Below are positions 52,891 to 61,670 of a DNA stretch of 64,000 nt, piece after piece (positions within the stretch are counted from its first letter, which is position 1; the number at the start of each line of letters is the position of its first letter). The notes beneath the pieces are model-generated. The model made no database searches. It was not told the origin of the DNA and saw nothing but the letters and a program-made list of their open reading frames with translations. The stretch lies in the NCBI RefSeq assembly GCF_900609065.1, contig NZ_UXAU01000018.1, positions 22,073-86,072 on the forward strand, written 5' to 3'. Origin of the DNA: Arthrobacter ulcerisalmonis (GTDB lineage: Bacteria; Actinomycetota; Actinomycetes; Actinomycetales; Micrococcaceae). The position numbers and the translations under genes are program-made.

Positions 52891-54102
52891 GTGCAGCGAT
52901 TGACCTCCGCACCCCGGCCCGATTGGAAGCAGAAGATCCACGAACAGGGCCTGGTCTTCTCCACCACCACCATGGACGACGGCCGGAAAATCGAGTACTG
53001 GAACGAGTCTGCCTACTACGAGTTCACTGCAGACGAAGTGGAAACCCTCGAAAATACGGCCGAGGAAATGCACCGGATGTCCCTGGAAGCCGCCAAATTC
53101 CTGGCCACGGGAGCAATGGGCGGGATCGGCATCGGCGAACAGGCCCTTGAGCTGGCGAGCCAGTCGCTGCTGGCTGCGGATGTGGATATATATGGCCGAT
53201 TCGACTTCATCTACGACGGCCAGGGCGGGCCCGCCAAGATGCTCGAATACAACGCCGATACCCCCACCGGCCTGATCGAAGCGTCAGTGGCCCAGTGGTT
53301 TTGGCTGCAGGATGTCTTCCCTGCCAAGGACCAGTGGAACGGTATCCACGAAGCCCTGATCCGGCAGTGGAAGAAGACGCAGTACCGGACGGGCATGAGC
53401 ACCCTCCACGTGGCCCACTCCGAGGTGGAAGAATCCGGGGAGGACTGGATGACCGCGGCCTACATGCGGGACGTGGCCAGCCAAGCCGGATGGACCACCA
53501 TTGGCATCAACATGTCCGATATTGGCTGGGATCCAAACCTGAACCGGTTCGTGGACATGGACAACTTCATGATCAGCACCATCTTCAAGCTTTACCCGTG
53601 GGAACTGATGATGAAGGAACCGTTTGGGCACCGCCTGCTGGAACGCGCCTACAACCCGCGCTGGGTGGAACCCGCCTGGAAGATGCTGCTATCCAACAAA
53701 GCGCTCCTGGCCGCCCTGTGGCACCTTTATCCAGACCATCCGAACCTCCTGCCCGCCTACCTCAACGAACCAGGCCCGCTCAAGGAATGGGTGGCGAAGC
53801 CCCTCCACGGCCGGGAGGGTGACAACATCCGCATTCACGCGGACGGCATCACCCTGGACCAGCCCGGCGACTACGGCCGCGAGGGATGGTGCTATCAGCA
53901 GTATCACCAACTGCCGGACTTCGACGGCAACCACCCCGTCCTGGGCCTGTGGGTGGTGGACGGCGAATCGGTGGGCTGCGGCATCCGCGAATCCGACGGC
54001 CCCATCACCGACTATTTCTGCAGGTTTGTCCCCAATACCATCGACGCGCCGGCGCCCCTGTCGGCCGCCGCCCACTCCAGCAAAGCAGGGATCGCACTGT
54101 GA
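52891..54102 (+). CDS. Glutathionylspermidine-synthase-like ATP-grasp protein (YgiC type)
   Basis: The 403-residue protein matches the GSP synthase C-terminal domain: EQGLVFSTTTMDDGRKIEYW, DIYGRFDFIYDGQGGPAKMLEYNADTPTGLIEASVAQWFW, and WELMMKEPFGHRLLERAYNPRWVEPAWKMLLSNKALL. Such ATP-grasp enzymes form a peptide-like bond between a carboxylate and an amine, but no glutathione or spermidine pathway is expected in an actinobacterium, so the substrate must differ. The start is a GTG at 52891, and the end overlaps the permease gene (GTGA). Confidence 0.87.
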   Translation: MQRLTSAPRPDWKQKIHEQGLVFSTTTMDDGRKIEYWNESAYYEFTADEVETLENTAEEMHRMSLEAAKFLATGAMGGIGIGEQALELASQSLLAADVDIYGRFDFIYDGQGGPAKMLEYNADTPTGLIEASVAQWFWLQDVFPAKDQWNGIHEALIRQWKKTQYRTGMSTLHVAHSEVEESGEDWMTAAYMRDVASQAGWTTIGINMSDIGWDPNLNRFVDMDNFMISTIFKLYPWELMMKEPFGHRLLERAYNPRWVEPAWKMLLSNKALLAALWHLYPDHPNLLPAYLNEPGPLKEWVAKPLHGREGDNIRIHADGITLDQPGDYGREGWCYQQYHQLPDFDGNHPVLGLWVVDGESVGCGIRESDGPITDYFCRFVPNTIDAPAPLSAAAHSSKAGIAL

Positions 54103-55601
54103 GCAGTGAAACCACGACGGCGGGAGGCCAGGGCGGCGAGCCCGGCACCGACGTCCCCACCAAGGGCCTCCGCGCCGGGATTCTGGACCTCGGCGACTCT
54201 GTGATGCTCGGGCTGGCCTCCACCGCCCCGGTGTATTCGCTGGCGGCCACACTGGGCCTCATTGTTGCCATCAACGGGAACTACACGCCGCTGATCCTTA
54301 TCCTCGGATTCATCCCCGTCCTCTTCATCGCGTTCGCCTTCCGCGAGCTGAACAGCGCCATGCCGGACTGTGGCACCACCTTCACGTGGTCTCGCCGGGC
54401 GTTCGGGCCGTGGGCGGGCTGGCTGGGCGGCTGGGGTGTGGCCCTGGCTGGGATTGTGGTGCTGGCCAACCTGGCGCAGGTAGCGGGCCAGTACCTGTGG
54501 CTGCTGATCGGCGACGGATCGTTGGCCGCCAACAAACTGGTGGTCACCGGCACCGGCCTGCTGTTCATTGTGCTGATGACCTTGGTGAACTATCGCGGGA
54601 TCCGGCTCGGCGAGCACGTCCAGCGGGTCCTGACCTACGTCCAATACATTTCCCTAGGCATCTTTGCGCTGGCGATTGTGATTCGGATTGTCGCCGGACC
54701 ACCCGAAGGCTTGGCGTTCGATTTTGAATGGTTCAACCCGGCTGGCGCGTTTGCGGACCCCGGTGCTGTGGTGCACGGCGCGCTCCTGGCCCTGTTTATC
54801 TACTGGGGCTGGGATACCTGCCTGGCCGTCAACGAGGAAACCGAGAACCCCGCGAGCACGCCGGGCCGCGGCGCGGTGATTTCCGCCGTCGTGCTGGTGG
54901 CCATTTACGTGTCCGTGGCGCTGCTGGTGATGATGTACGCGACCGTTGGCAGTGACGGCATCGGCCTGGGGAACCAGGAGAACCAGGCCGATGTGTTCCT
55001 GGCGATGAAGGACGTGGTGCTGGGGCCGTGGGGTTGGCTGATGGTGGTGGCCGTGCTTGCGTCGGTGCTGTCATCGACCCAGACCACCATTCTGCCCACG
55101 GCGCGCGGCACGCTGTCCATGGGCGTGCACGGGGCGCTGCCGGCGAAATTTGCTGAGGTCCATGCTAAGAACCAGACCCCGGGATTTTCCACCAAGGTGA
55201 TGGGGATCGCCGCGGCGGTGTACTACGTGGTGATGAGTTTCCTGAGTGAAAACCTGCTGGCGGATTCGATCAGCGCCATCAGCCTGTTCATCGCGTTTTA
55301 CTATGCACTGACCGGGTTCGCCTGCTTCTGGTACTTCCGTTCATCCCTGCGCGACTCGGCGCGGAACCTGTGGCTGCGCGGCATTTTCCCGTTGATCGGG
55401 GCGGTGACCTTGACGGCCGCGTTCGTGATCTCGGCCGTTCAGATGTGGGATCCGGCGTACGGAAACACGCGGATTTTCGGGGTGGGCGGCGCTTTTGTCA
55501 GTGGCGTGGTGCTGCTGGCGCTGGGTGTCGTGTTGGCCGCAGTGTGCCGCTTCATGCCGTCCACGCGGGGGTACTTCACGGGGTCCCGCCTCCCCAAGTA
55601 A
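54099..55601 (+). CDS. APC family amino acid/polyamine permease
   Basis: The 500-residue protein has about twelve helices and the APC start DLGDSVMLGLASTAPVYSLAATLGLIV, FRELNSAMPDCGTTFTWSRRAFGPWAGWLGGWGVAL and WDTCLAVNEETENPASTPGRG. It resembles the amino acid or polyamine importers. GTG 54099 overlaps the stop of the ATP-grasp gene, so translation is coupled; it may supply or remove that enzyme's amine or amino acid. An upstream extension inside the previous gene is not supported. A palindrome follows as terminator. Confidence 0.9.
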   Translation: MSSETTTAGGQGGEPGTDVPTKGLRAGILDLGDSVMLGLASTAPVYSLAATLGLIVAINGNYTPLILILGFIPVLFIAFAFRELNSAMPDCGTTFTWSRRAFGPWAGWLGGWGVALAGIVVLANLAQVAGQYLWLLIGDGSLAANKLVVTGTGLLFIVLMTLVNYRGIRLGEHVQRVLTYVQYISLGIFALAIVIRIVAGPPEGLAFDFEWFNPAGAFADPGAVVHGALLALFIYWGWDTCLAVNEETENPASTPGRGAVISAVVLVAIYVSVALLVMMYATVGSDGIGLGNQENQADVFLAMKDVVLGPWGWLMVVAVLASVLSSTQTTILPTARGTLSMGVHGALPAKFAEVHAKNQTPGFSTKVMGIAAAVYYVVMSFLSENLLADSISAISLFIAFYYALTGFACFWYFRSSLRDSARNLWLRGIFPLIGAVTLTAAFVISAVQMWDPAYGNTRIFGVGGAFVSGVVLLALGVVLAAVCRFMPSTRGYFTGSRLPK

Positions 55602-55649
55602 CTCGCAGTTGTTGTCGTTTTGAGGGCTGAAAACGACAATAACTGCGAG
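55602..55649. repeat. 20-bp hairpin, palindrome family B, copy 2
   Basis: CTCGCAGTTGTTGTCGTTTT pairs with AAAACGACAATAACTGCGAG (one mismatch) around an eight-base loop. It separates the convergent permease and SDR genes and is nearly the same sequence as 40359-40406. Confidence 0.85.
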
Positions 55650-55661
55650 CCAGTTGGGTGG

Positions 55662-56432
55662 CTACGCCGAGAAGCCGCCGTCCGCCTTGATGAGTTGACC
55701 GGACACCCAACGACCCGCTGGCGAAAGCAGGAACCCCACCGTCGCGGCCACGTCGGCTGGAGTGCCCAGTTGCCCCGTCGGTTGCTGGCGGACGACGGCG
55801 GCCCGCACCTCGTCGTCCATCCAACCGGTATCCACGGGGCCGGGGTTGAGGGCGTTGGCGGAGATTCCTTGCGGGCCCAGTTCACGGGCGGCTGCAATGA
55901 CGATCCGGTCCAGGGCGCCTTTCGAGGCGCCGTAGGGCAGGTTGAACGCGGTGTGGTCGCTGGTCAGGGCCACGATCGCGCCGCCATCGTCGGTGGCTTG
56001 CCGGGCAAACTCAGCGATGAGCTGCCAGCTGGCACGCGTGTTCACCGCGAAGTGCCGGTCGAACGATTCCAGGCTGGTATCGAGGATCCCCGAGTCCACG
56101 GACTCTGCGTGGCTCAGCACCATCCCCTGCAGCGGGCCAGCGGCTTCGTTGGCGTCAGCGACCAACTCCCCTGCTGCGGCAGGGTCCTCCAGGTTCGCGG
56201 GAATGAGGTGCACCTGCGCACCGATGGCTTCCAGTTCTGCGGTGAGCCGCACCAGGTCTTCGGGTTCGCTCCCCCACGGCATCCGCGCGTCGTACTCCTG
56301 CCAGTAGCAGATGACCAGGTCCCAGCCGTCGGTGGCCAGGTGCCGGGCGATGCCTGCGCCGATGCCAATGAGGCGGCTCGCGCCGGTGATCAGGGCAGTC
56401 TTGCGGAGGGCGCCGTCTGCGGGAGAGTCCAT
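55662..56432 (-). CDS. SDR family oxidoreductase
   Basis: 256 residues with the cofactor motif TGASRLIGIGAGIARHLA, the Tyr-x-x-x-Lys catalytic pair in LPYGASKGALDRIVIAAA, and ALNPGPVDTGWM. The C-terminus (SPAGRWVSGQLIKADGGF) is typical of classical SDR enzymes of the FabG type. TAGGCT six bases upstream is its -10 box. No pathway neighbour reveals the substrate. Confidence 0.92.
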   Translation of the reverse strand: MDSPADGALRKTALITGASRLIGIGAGIARHLATDGWDLVICYWQEYDARMPWGSEPEDLVRLTAELEAIGAQVHLIPANLEDPAAAGELVADANEAAGPLQGMVLSHAESVDSGILDTSLESFDRHFAVNTRASWQLIAEFARQATDDGGAIVALTSDHTAFNLPYGASKGALDRIVIAAARELGPQGISANALNPGPVDTGWMDDEVRAAVVRQQPTGQLGTPADVAATVGFLLSPAGRWVSGQLIKADGGFSA

Positions 56433-56438
56433 CGCTTC

Positions 56439-56444
56439 AGCCTA
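56439..56444 (-). promoter_or_regulatory. -10 box of SDR gene
   Basis: Minus strand TAGGCT, GAAGCG, ATG at 56432. Confidence 0.5.
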
Positions 56445-56482
56445 CTGGGGGCGCTCGGTCCGGCTCCGCCCTGGCCCAACTG

Positions 56483-56532
56483 GGTAGCGCTAAGTGCAGT
56501 TTTGCGGGCCCAAAACTGCAGTTGACGCTACC
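56483..56532. repeat. Related hairpin, palindrome family B, divergent copy 3
   Basis: GGTAGCG and TGCAGTTTTG pair with CAAAACTGCA and CGCTACC, with a mismatch bulge between the two stems and CGGGCC as loop. The GCAGTT...TTTTG layout recalls the copies at 40.4 and 55.6 kb but the outer stem differs. It lies behind the MFS gene as a possible terminator. Confidence 0.7.
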
Positions 56533-56549
56533 TACTTGGGGCCCAGCGC

Positions 56550-57848
56550 TCAGGGGGCGCCGACCGGATCAGGTTCCCGCTGCGCAGGCGTTTTGCGGAT
56601 GGTGGCGCTGATGACTGCCGCAATGGTGCACATTGCCGCCGCCCCGAGCCAGGCGTACGTGTATTGGCCGGTGGACTCGCGGATCACGCCCGCCCCCAAG
56701 GCTGCGGCCGCTGCCCCCAGTTGGTGAGCTGCGAAGACCCAACCAAACACCACGCTGCCGTCCGCGCCGAACGTCTCGCGACAGATCGCAACGGTAGGCG
56801 GCACCGTGGCCACCCAATCCAGGCCGTAAATCACCACGAACACGATCATGCTGGGCTGGACCTCGGCGTTCAGCAGCAACGGCAGGACCAGCAGGCCGAT
56901 CCCCCGGAACTGGTAGTAGATGGCCAACAGGATCCGCGGGTTGAAGCGGTCCGTCAGCCAGCCGGAAGCGATGGTCCCGGCAATGTCGAAAATGCCGACG
57001 ACGGCGAGCAGCCCGGCCGCGGTGGTTTCGGGCATGCCGTGGTCATGTGCGGTGGGGATGAAGTGGGTGCCGATCAGGCCGTTCGTCGTGGCACCGCAGA
57101 TGGCAAACCCCGCCACCAGCGCCCAAAAGGTCCGCACCTTGCTGGCCCGTCGGAGCGCCTGCATAGCCCGAACTGCCGCATTTCCCTGCGGCGCAGCGGG
57201 CAGCGTCTGTGCCACGTCGCTGGGATCCTGGCCGTAAGGATGGACGCCGACGTCGGCCGGCGAGTTCTTCAGGAACTTCAGGACCAGCGGCACCACCGCC
57301 AAGGCGCCGGCCGCAATCAGCAGGGACGCCTGCCGCCAGCCAGGATCCTGCGCCAGCATGGCGATGAAGGGCAGGAAGACGAGTTGCCCGGCCGCGCTAC
57401 CGGCGGTCAAGATGCCGATAACCAGGCCCCGGCTCTTCACGAACCAGGTGTTGGCGATGGTGGCCGCAAACACCAAGGCCATGGACCCGGTCCCCAGACC
57501 AATCAGCACTCCCCAAGTGAGCAGGATCTGCCACGATTGGTTGACGAAAACGGTCAAGGCGCTGCCCAGACCAATGAGCACCAGGGCTGTCGCCGTGACG
57601 CTACGGATGCCGAACCGCTCCATCAAGGCGGCCGCGAAAGGTGCGGTCAAGCCAAACAGGATCAAGTTGATACTGACCGCTGCGGACAGGACCGTGAGCG
57701 ACCAGCCGAATTCCTGCTGCAAGGGAACCATCAGCACCCCCGGTGCCGCGCGGAAGCCTGCTGCTCCCACCAAGGCAAGAAACGCGACGGCGGCCACTAC
57801 CCAGGCCGGGTGGAGTTGCCGCCGACGCGTGGGCGCGCCCGCCGTCAT
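56550..57848 (-). CDS. MFS transporter (oxalate/formate-antiporter-like)
   Basis: The 432-residue carrier has twelve helices: WVVAAVAFLALVGAAGFRAAPGVLMVPLQQEFGW, LILFGLTAPFAAALMERFGIRSV, ILAAGSAAGQ-like (IGILTAGSAAGQLVFLPF) and ASGWLTDRFNPRILLAIYY. This resembles the monocarboxylate/oxalate group of MFS proteins. Its ATG at 57848 overlaps the HxlR gene stop by four bases, so the regulator directly precedes and probably controls it. A family B-like hairpin follows. Confidence 0.9.
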   Translation of the reverse strand: MTAGAPTRRRQLHPAWVVAAVAFLALVGAAGFRAAPGVLMVPLQQEFGWSLTVLSAAVSINLILFGLTAPFAAALMERFGIRSVTATALVLIGLGSALTVFVNQSWQILLTWGVLIGLGTGSMALVFAATIANTWFVKSRGLVIGILTAGSAAGQLVFLPFIAMLAQDPGWRQASLLIAAGALAVVPLVLKFLKNSPADVGVHPYGQDPSDVAQTLPAAPQGNAAVRAMQALRRASKVRTFWALVAGFAICGATTNGLIGTHFIPTAHDHGMPETTAAGLLAVVGIFDIAGTIASGWLTDRFNPRILLAIYYQFRGIGLLVLPLLLNAEVQPSMIVFVVIYGLDWVATVPPTVAICRETFGADGSVVFGWVFAAHQLGAAAAALGAGVIRESTGQYTYAWLGAAAMCTIAAVISATIRKTPAQREPDPVGAP

Positions 57849-58351
57849 GCCACTGCCTTGCGCGTGGCTGCGGTGGCGAGCTCGATGGGGTCCGCTGACC
57901 GGGACAAACTGTGCCAGCTGGTGTTCGCAGCACTGAGCGAATCGCCGCAACTGGAGCAGGTATCCGCTGAAGAGGTCCGCTGGCCGCACCCTGAATGGAT
58001 GACGTACATGTGGTCCTGAGCCGACGGTGCCGGGAGGTGCTTCTCGGACCAGATGGTCACCGCGTTCAGCACCGGGAGGGTGTCCTCGCCCATGGTGGTG
58101 AGGACGTAGCGCGCGCGGGTCCTGCCGCCGTCGGAATATTCCTCCTTGGCGAGTAGGCCTGAGTCAACCAGGCCTGCCAAGCGACGGGTCAGGACCGAGT
58201 CCGCGACCTTGAGCCGGGACTGCATGGCAGCAAACCTGCCGTCGCCAAAGAACACCTCCCGGAGAACCAGCACACTCCAGGGGTCAGCGAGGATATCGAG
58301 CCCGCGGGCCATGCTGCAGCCTCTGCGGGACAGATCGGATCGAAGTACCAT
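57845..58351 (-). CDS. HxlR family regulator with a C-terminal Cys cluster
   Basis: 168 residues: HxlR winged helix (CSMARGLDILADPWSVLVLREVFFGDGRFAAMQSRLKVADSVLTRRL, VRYVLTTMG-like GRTRARYVLTTMGEDTLPVL). The C-terminus after about residue 110 has CGQRTSSADTCSSCG, which could bind zinc or sense thiols. HxlR proteins respond to electrophiles and hydrophobic compounds. It overlaps the MFS gene. A CTAGCT/AGCTAG inverted repeat covers its -10 box. Confidence 0.9.
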   Translation of the reverse strand: MVLRSDLSRRGCSMARGLDILADPWSVLVLREVFFGDGRFAAMQSRLKVADSVLTRRLAGLVDSGLLAKEEYSDGGRTRARYVLTTMGEDTLPVLNAVTIWSEKHLPAPSAQDHMYVIHSGCGQRTSSADTCSSCGDSLSAANTSWHSLSRSADPIELATAATRKAVA

Positions 58352-58360
58352 GGCGGCACA

Positions 58361-58387
58361 CTAGCTGACTATCTTCAAGAAAGCTAG
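58361..58387 (-). promoter_or_regulatory. HxlR operator overlapping its own promoter
   Basis: CTAGCT and AGCTAG are separated by 15 bases. The left arm overlaps the hexamer TAGTGT (58358-58363) that lies six bases before the HxlR ATG, so a bound dimer would block the promoter. Confidence 0.5.
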
Positions 58388-58415
58388 AGGCGCCTCACCC
58401 AGCTGCCCGCTGGGT

Positions 58416-58497
58416 CTCCCCACCTTTAAGCCGGCCCGACGGCGTGTCCTGGCGAATCGCCGTCGTCACCGCCGCTGACGCGGCCAAAGGTGGGGAG
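58416..58497. repeat. Nested palindrome between HxlR and metB genes
   Basis: CTCCCCACCTTT at the left pairs with AAAGGTGGGGAG at the right. Inside, GACGGCG and CGCCGTC form a second stem. The whole of about 82 bases can fold as a branched hairpin and directly precedes the end of metB, so it may serve as its terminator. Confidence 0.6.
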
Positions 58498-58512
58498 TTT
58501 CAGCGGCCGGAC

Positions 58513-59676
58513 TTAACCGAGGGTGCTGAACGCCCGTTCCAGGTCGGCGATCAGGTCCTCAACGTCTTCGATGCCGCAGGAGAGCCGCAGCAGGTTCACC
58601 GGGACAGCGAGCTCGGTACCTTTCACGGAGGCGTGCGTCATTTCGGACGGGTAGTTCATCAGCGATTCGATGCCGCCCAGGGATTCGGCCAGGGTGAAAA
58701 CGGTGGTGGACTCGGCGACCTTGCGGGCAGCAGCTTCGCCGCCTTTGAACTGGACCGACACCATGCCACCGAATGAGCGCATCTGCTTCTTGGCCAGCTC
58801 GTGGCCCGGGTGGGTGGGCAGGCCTGGATACAGCACTGCTTCGACCTCGGGGCGTTCCAGCAGCCATTCGGCAACCGCCTGGCCGTTTTGGCTGTGCCGG
58901 TCCATGCGCACACCAAGGGTCTTGAGGCCACGGGTGGTGAGGAATGCATCCATCGGACCGGACACGGCTCCCACCGCGAACTGCACGAAGCCGATCTTCT
59001 CGGCCAGTTCGGCGTCCTTGACCACCAAGGCCCCGCCCACAACGTCCGAATGCCCACCGATGTACTTGGTGGTGGAGTGAACCACGACGTCGGCACCCAG
59101 GTTGAGGGGGTTCTGCAGGTAGGGGGACGCGAAGGTGTTGTCGACCACCAGGAGGGCTCCGGCGTCGTGCGCGATCTCCGCGAGGGCTGCGATGTCGGTG
59201 ATCTTCATCAGCGGGTTGGACGGCGTTTCGACCCAGAGGAAGCGGGTCTTGGCGCCGGCAACGGCTTCCTTGACGGCGCCGAGGTCGGCCATGTCCACGG
59301 GGGTGTTGCCAATGCCCCAGTCACCCAGGACGCGGTTGATGAGCCGGTACGTTCCGCCGTATGCATCATTGCCGAGCACAATGTGGTCGCCTGGCCGGGT
59401 CAGTGCACGGATGAGGGAGTCCTCGGCGGCCAGGCCGGAGCTGAAGCTGTAGGCGTGGGTGCCATTTTCGAGCGCCGCCAACTGTTCCTGCAGCGCATCG
59501 CGGGTGGGGTTGCCGCCGCGGCCGTATTCGTAGCCGTCGCGCAGCCCGCCAATGCCGTCCTGGGCGTAGGTGGAGCTGAAGTGCAGTGGCGGTACGACGG
59601 CGCCGGTGCGTGGCTCGAAAGCCTGGCCGGCGTGCACGGCGCGGGTGTTGAAGCCTTGGTTTTCCGGGAGGGACAT
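58513..59676 (-). CDS. metB: Cystathionine gamma-synthase/lyase
   Basis: The 387-residue PLP enzyme starts MSLPENQGFNTRAVHAGQAFEP. It has the Cys/Met-metabolism signature HSTTKYIGGHSDVVGGALV with the cofactor lysine, YSFSSGLAAEDSLIRAL and LAESLGGIESLMNYPSEMTHASV. It converts cystathionine to or from homocysteine and cysteine. Next to cbs it probably acts in reverse transsulfuration (cysteine from homocysteine), although synthase activity is also possible. AAAAGGAG precedes the ATG. cbs lies upstream with a 22-base gap. Confidence 0.93.
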   Translation of the reverse strand: MSLPENQGFNTRAVHAGQAFEPRTGAVVPPLHFSSTYAQDGIGGLRDGYEYGRGGNPTRDALQEQLAALENGTHAYSFSSGLAAEDSLIRALTRPGDHIVLGNDAYGGTYRLINRVLGDWGIGNTPVDMADLGAVKEAVAGAKTRFLWVETPSNPLMKITDIAALAEIAHDAGALLVVDNTFASPYLQNPLNLGADVVVHSTTKYIGGHSDVVGGALVVKDAELAEKIGFVQFAVGAVSGPMDAFLTTRGLKTLGVRMDRHSQNGQAVAEWLLERPEVEAVLYPGLPTHPGHELAKKQMRSFGGMVSVQFKGGEAAARKVAESTTVFTLAESLGGIESLMNYPSEMTHASVKGTELAVPVNLLRLSCGIEDVEDLIADLERAFSTLG

Positions 59677-59698
59677 GGTGCTCCTTTTCGGGTGCAGG

Positions 59699-61084
59699 TC
59701 AGCTGCTGAGGTAGGCCAGCAGGTCGTGGCGGGTGAGGATTCCCACGGGCGCGCCAACAAACGTGACCATCAGGGTGTCGGTTTCCGAGAGCAGTTCCCG
59801 GGCGGCGGAGATCGATTCGAGCGAGCCAATCACCGGAAGCCGCGGGCCCATGTGCTGGGAAATTTTATCGCTGAGGCTCGCTTCGCCTCGGAAGAGTTTG
59901 GCGGTCAGGCTGCGTTCGTCCACAGCACCGAGCACCTCGCCCATCACCACCGGCGGCTCCTGCGACAGGACCGGGATGTGGCTGACGCCGAACTCGTTCA
60001 TGATGTTGATGACATCGCGGACGGACTCATTGGGGTGGATGTGCACCAGGTCTGGCAGTTCGCCGTTCTTGGTCTTGATCACTTCACCCACGGATGCTTC
60101 GTCGCCGCCGGAGAGGAAGCCGTAGGAACGCATCCACTGGTCGTTGAAGATTTTCGCGAGGTAGCCGCGGCCGGAATCGGGCAGGATGACGACGACGACC
60201 GCGGACTCGGGCAGGTCCCGCGCCGCTTGCAGGGCTGCCACCACGGCCATGCCGGAGGAACCGCCCACAAGCAGGCCCTCTTCGCGGGCCAAGCGACGAG
60301 TCATCTCGAACGAGTCGGCGTCGCTGACGGCGATGACCTCGTCCGGTACTGACTTGTCATAGTTGTCTGGCCACATGTCCTCCCCCACGCCCTCGACGAA
60401 GTACGGGCGTCCGGTGCCGCCGGAATAGACCGAACCTGCGGGATCGGCGCCGATGATCCGGACCCGGCCGCCATCGGCCTCGGCCCGATCAGCCGAGACC
60501 TCCTTGAGGTACCGGCCAGTACCCGTGATAGTGCCGCCCGTGCCAGCGCCGATGATGCAGTGGGTGATTTTTCCGTCCGTGTCCGCCCAAATTTCGGGGC
60601 CTGTGGTGCGGTAGTGGCTTTCGGGCGCTGCCGGGTTGGAGAACTGATCCGGCTTGTAGGCGTTGGGGATCTCCCGGACCAGGCGATCCGAGACACCGTA
60701 GTAGCTTTGCGGGCTGTCCGGCGGCACGGAGGTGGGGGTCACCACCACTTCGGCGCCGTAGGCACGCAGCACCGCGCGCTTGTCCTCGCCCACCTTGTCC
60801 GGAACCACGAAAATGCACTTGTAGCCTTTTTGCTGCGCGACCAGGGCAAGGCCTACACCGGTGTTGCCCGAGGTTGGCTCCACGATGGTGGCGCCCGGCT
60901 TCAGCTTGCCGTCCCGCTCGGCGTCCTCGATCATTTGCGCCGCGATCCGGTCCTTGATGGACCCTCCGGGGTTCAGGTATTCGAGCTTGACCAAGACCGT
61001 TGCCTTGACGTCACCGATGACGTGGTTGAGTTTGATGAGCGGAGTGTTGCCGATGAGATCCAGGATGGACGGAGCGTACTTCAT
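59699..61084 (-). CDS. cbs: Cystathionine beta-synthase
   Basis: The 461-residue enzyme makes cystathionine from serine and homocysteine. The PLP lysine (Lys44) is in LNPGGSIKDRIAAQMIEDAE; EPTSGNTGVGLALVAQQKGY and GAGTGGTITGTGRYLKEVSA are the usual phosphate contacts. Two C-terminal CBS domains (VRDVINIMNEFGVSHIPVL, then TLMVTFVGAPVGILTRHDLL) complete it, while the heme-binding N-terminus of animal enzymes is absent. It is upstream of and co-directional with metB. Confidence 0.95.
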   Translation of the reverse strand: MKYAPSILDLIGNTPLIKLNHVIGDVKATVLVKLEYLNPGGSIKDRIAAQMIEDAERDGKLKPGATIVEPTSGNTGVGLALVAQQKGYKCIFVVPDKVGEDKRAVLRAYGAEVVVTPTSVPPDSPQSYYGVSDRLVREIPNAYKPDQFSNPAAPESHYRTTGPEIWADTDGKITHCIIGAGTGGTITGTGRYLKEVSADRAEADGGRVRIIGADPAGSVYSGGTGRPYFVEGVGEDMWPDNYDKSVPDEVIAVSDADSFEMTRRLAREEGLLVGGSSGMAVVAALQAARDLPESAVVVVILPDSGRGYLAKIFNDQWMRSYGFLSGGDEASVGEVIKTKNGELPDLVHIHPNESVRDVINIMNEFGVSHIPVLSQEPPVVMGEVLGAVDERSLTAKLFRGEASLSDKISQHMGPRLPVIGSLESISAARELLSETDTLMVTFVGAPVGILTRHDLLAYLSS

Positions 61085-61113
61085 ACCTTTAAAACTACCG
61101 TGGATCGGGAGGG

Positions 61114-61530
61114 CTACTCATTCCCTTCCGTGCTGGTTTCCGCTGGCAGGTTCTCCCACAGGCCCATCACGTTGCTCTCGGTGTCTTTGAAGTAGGCGAA
61201 CGATCCCATGCCGGGAATGGTCTCCTTCGGCTTCACGGTTGACCCGCCGAGGGATTCGACGGTCTGCAAGGTGGCGTCGATGTCTGCCACATCCAAGGTG
61301 ATCACGGGATGCGTCAGGTCGGTTGCACGGCTGGTCAGCCCGCCGTTGATCACCCCGGGAACCTCGCTGGGGCCATCGGTGTCAGCTGGGGCGCCGGTGG
61401 GAGCGGTGATGAGGGAGCTGTAGTCCATTCCTGGGATCGCTGTAATGGCCCAGCCAAAGGCCTGTTCGTAGAATCCTTTCGCACGATCCTTGTCATCTGC
61501 CGGAATTTCGAAATGAACTACTGCACCCAT
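61114..61530 (-). CDS. VOC (glyoxalase/dioxygenase) family protein
   Basis: 138 residues with two VOC strand sets: GAVVHFEIPADDKDRAKGFYEQAFGW and VITLDVADIDATLQTVESLGGSTVKPKETIPGMGSFAYFKDTESNVMGLW. The metal ligands are partly conserved (His6, Glu at the last strand uncertain). VOC proteins cover glyoxalase I, bleomycin resistance and dioxygenases; no function can be fixed. A GC-rich hairpin (61556-61576, TGGCGCGG/CCGCGCCA) lies upstream. Confidence 0.88.
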   Translation of the reverse strand: MGAVVHFEIPADDKDRAKGFYEQAFGWAITAIPGMDYSSLITAPTGAPADTDGPSEVPGVINGGLTSRATDLTHPVITLDVADIDATLQTVESLGGSTVKPKETIPGMGSFAYFKDTESNVMGLWENLPAETSTEGNE

Positions 61531-61670
61531 GGGTGGCCCAGCCTTTCGCTATGGTTGGCGCGGCGGTTCCGCGCCACTTCCTCAGGCAGCATCTTAGTCC
61601 GGTGGAGTGGCTGAAATAAGGGGTGTGGAGGAGCAGTGCGCCCCGGCGTCCAGTCCGCCTTCGGCTCCCT

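Noticed and set aside
56664..58019. Plus-strand frame of 451 codons opposite the MFS and HxlR genes
   Set aside because: It covers two well-recognised genes on the other strand, is Gln/Arg/His-rich and has no start signals.
58801..59709. Plus-strand frame opposite metB
   Set aside because: Antisense shadow of a conserved enzyme; Gly/Val/His bias typical of the complementary frame.
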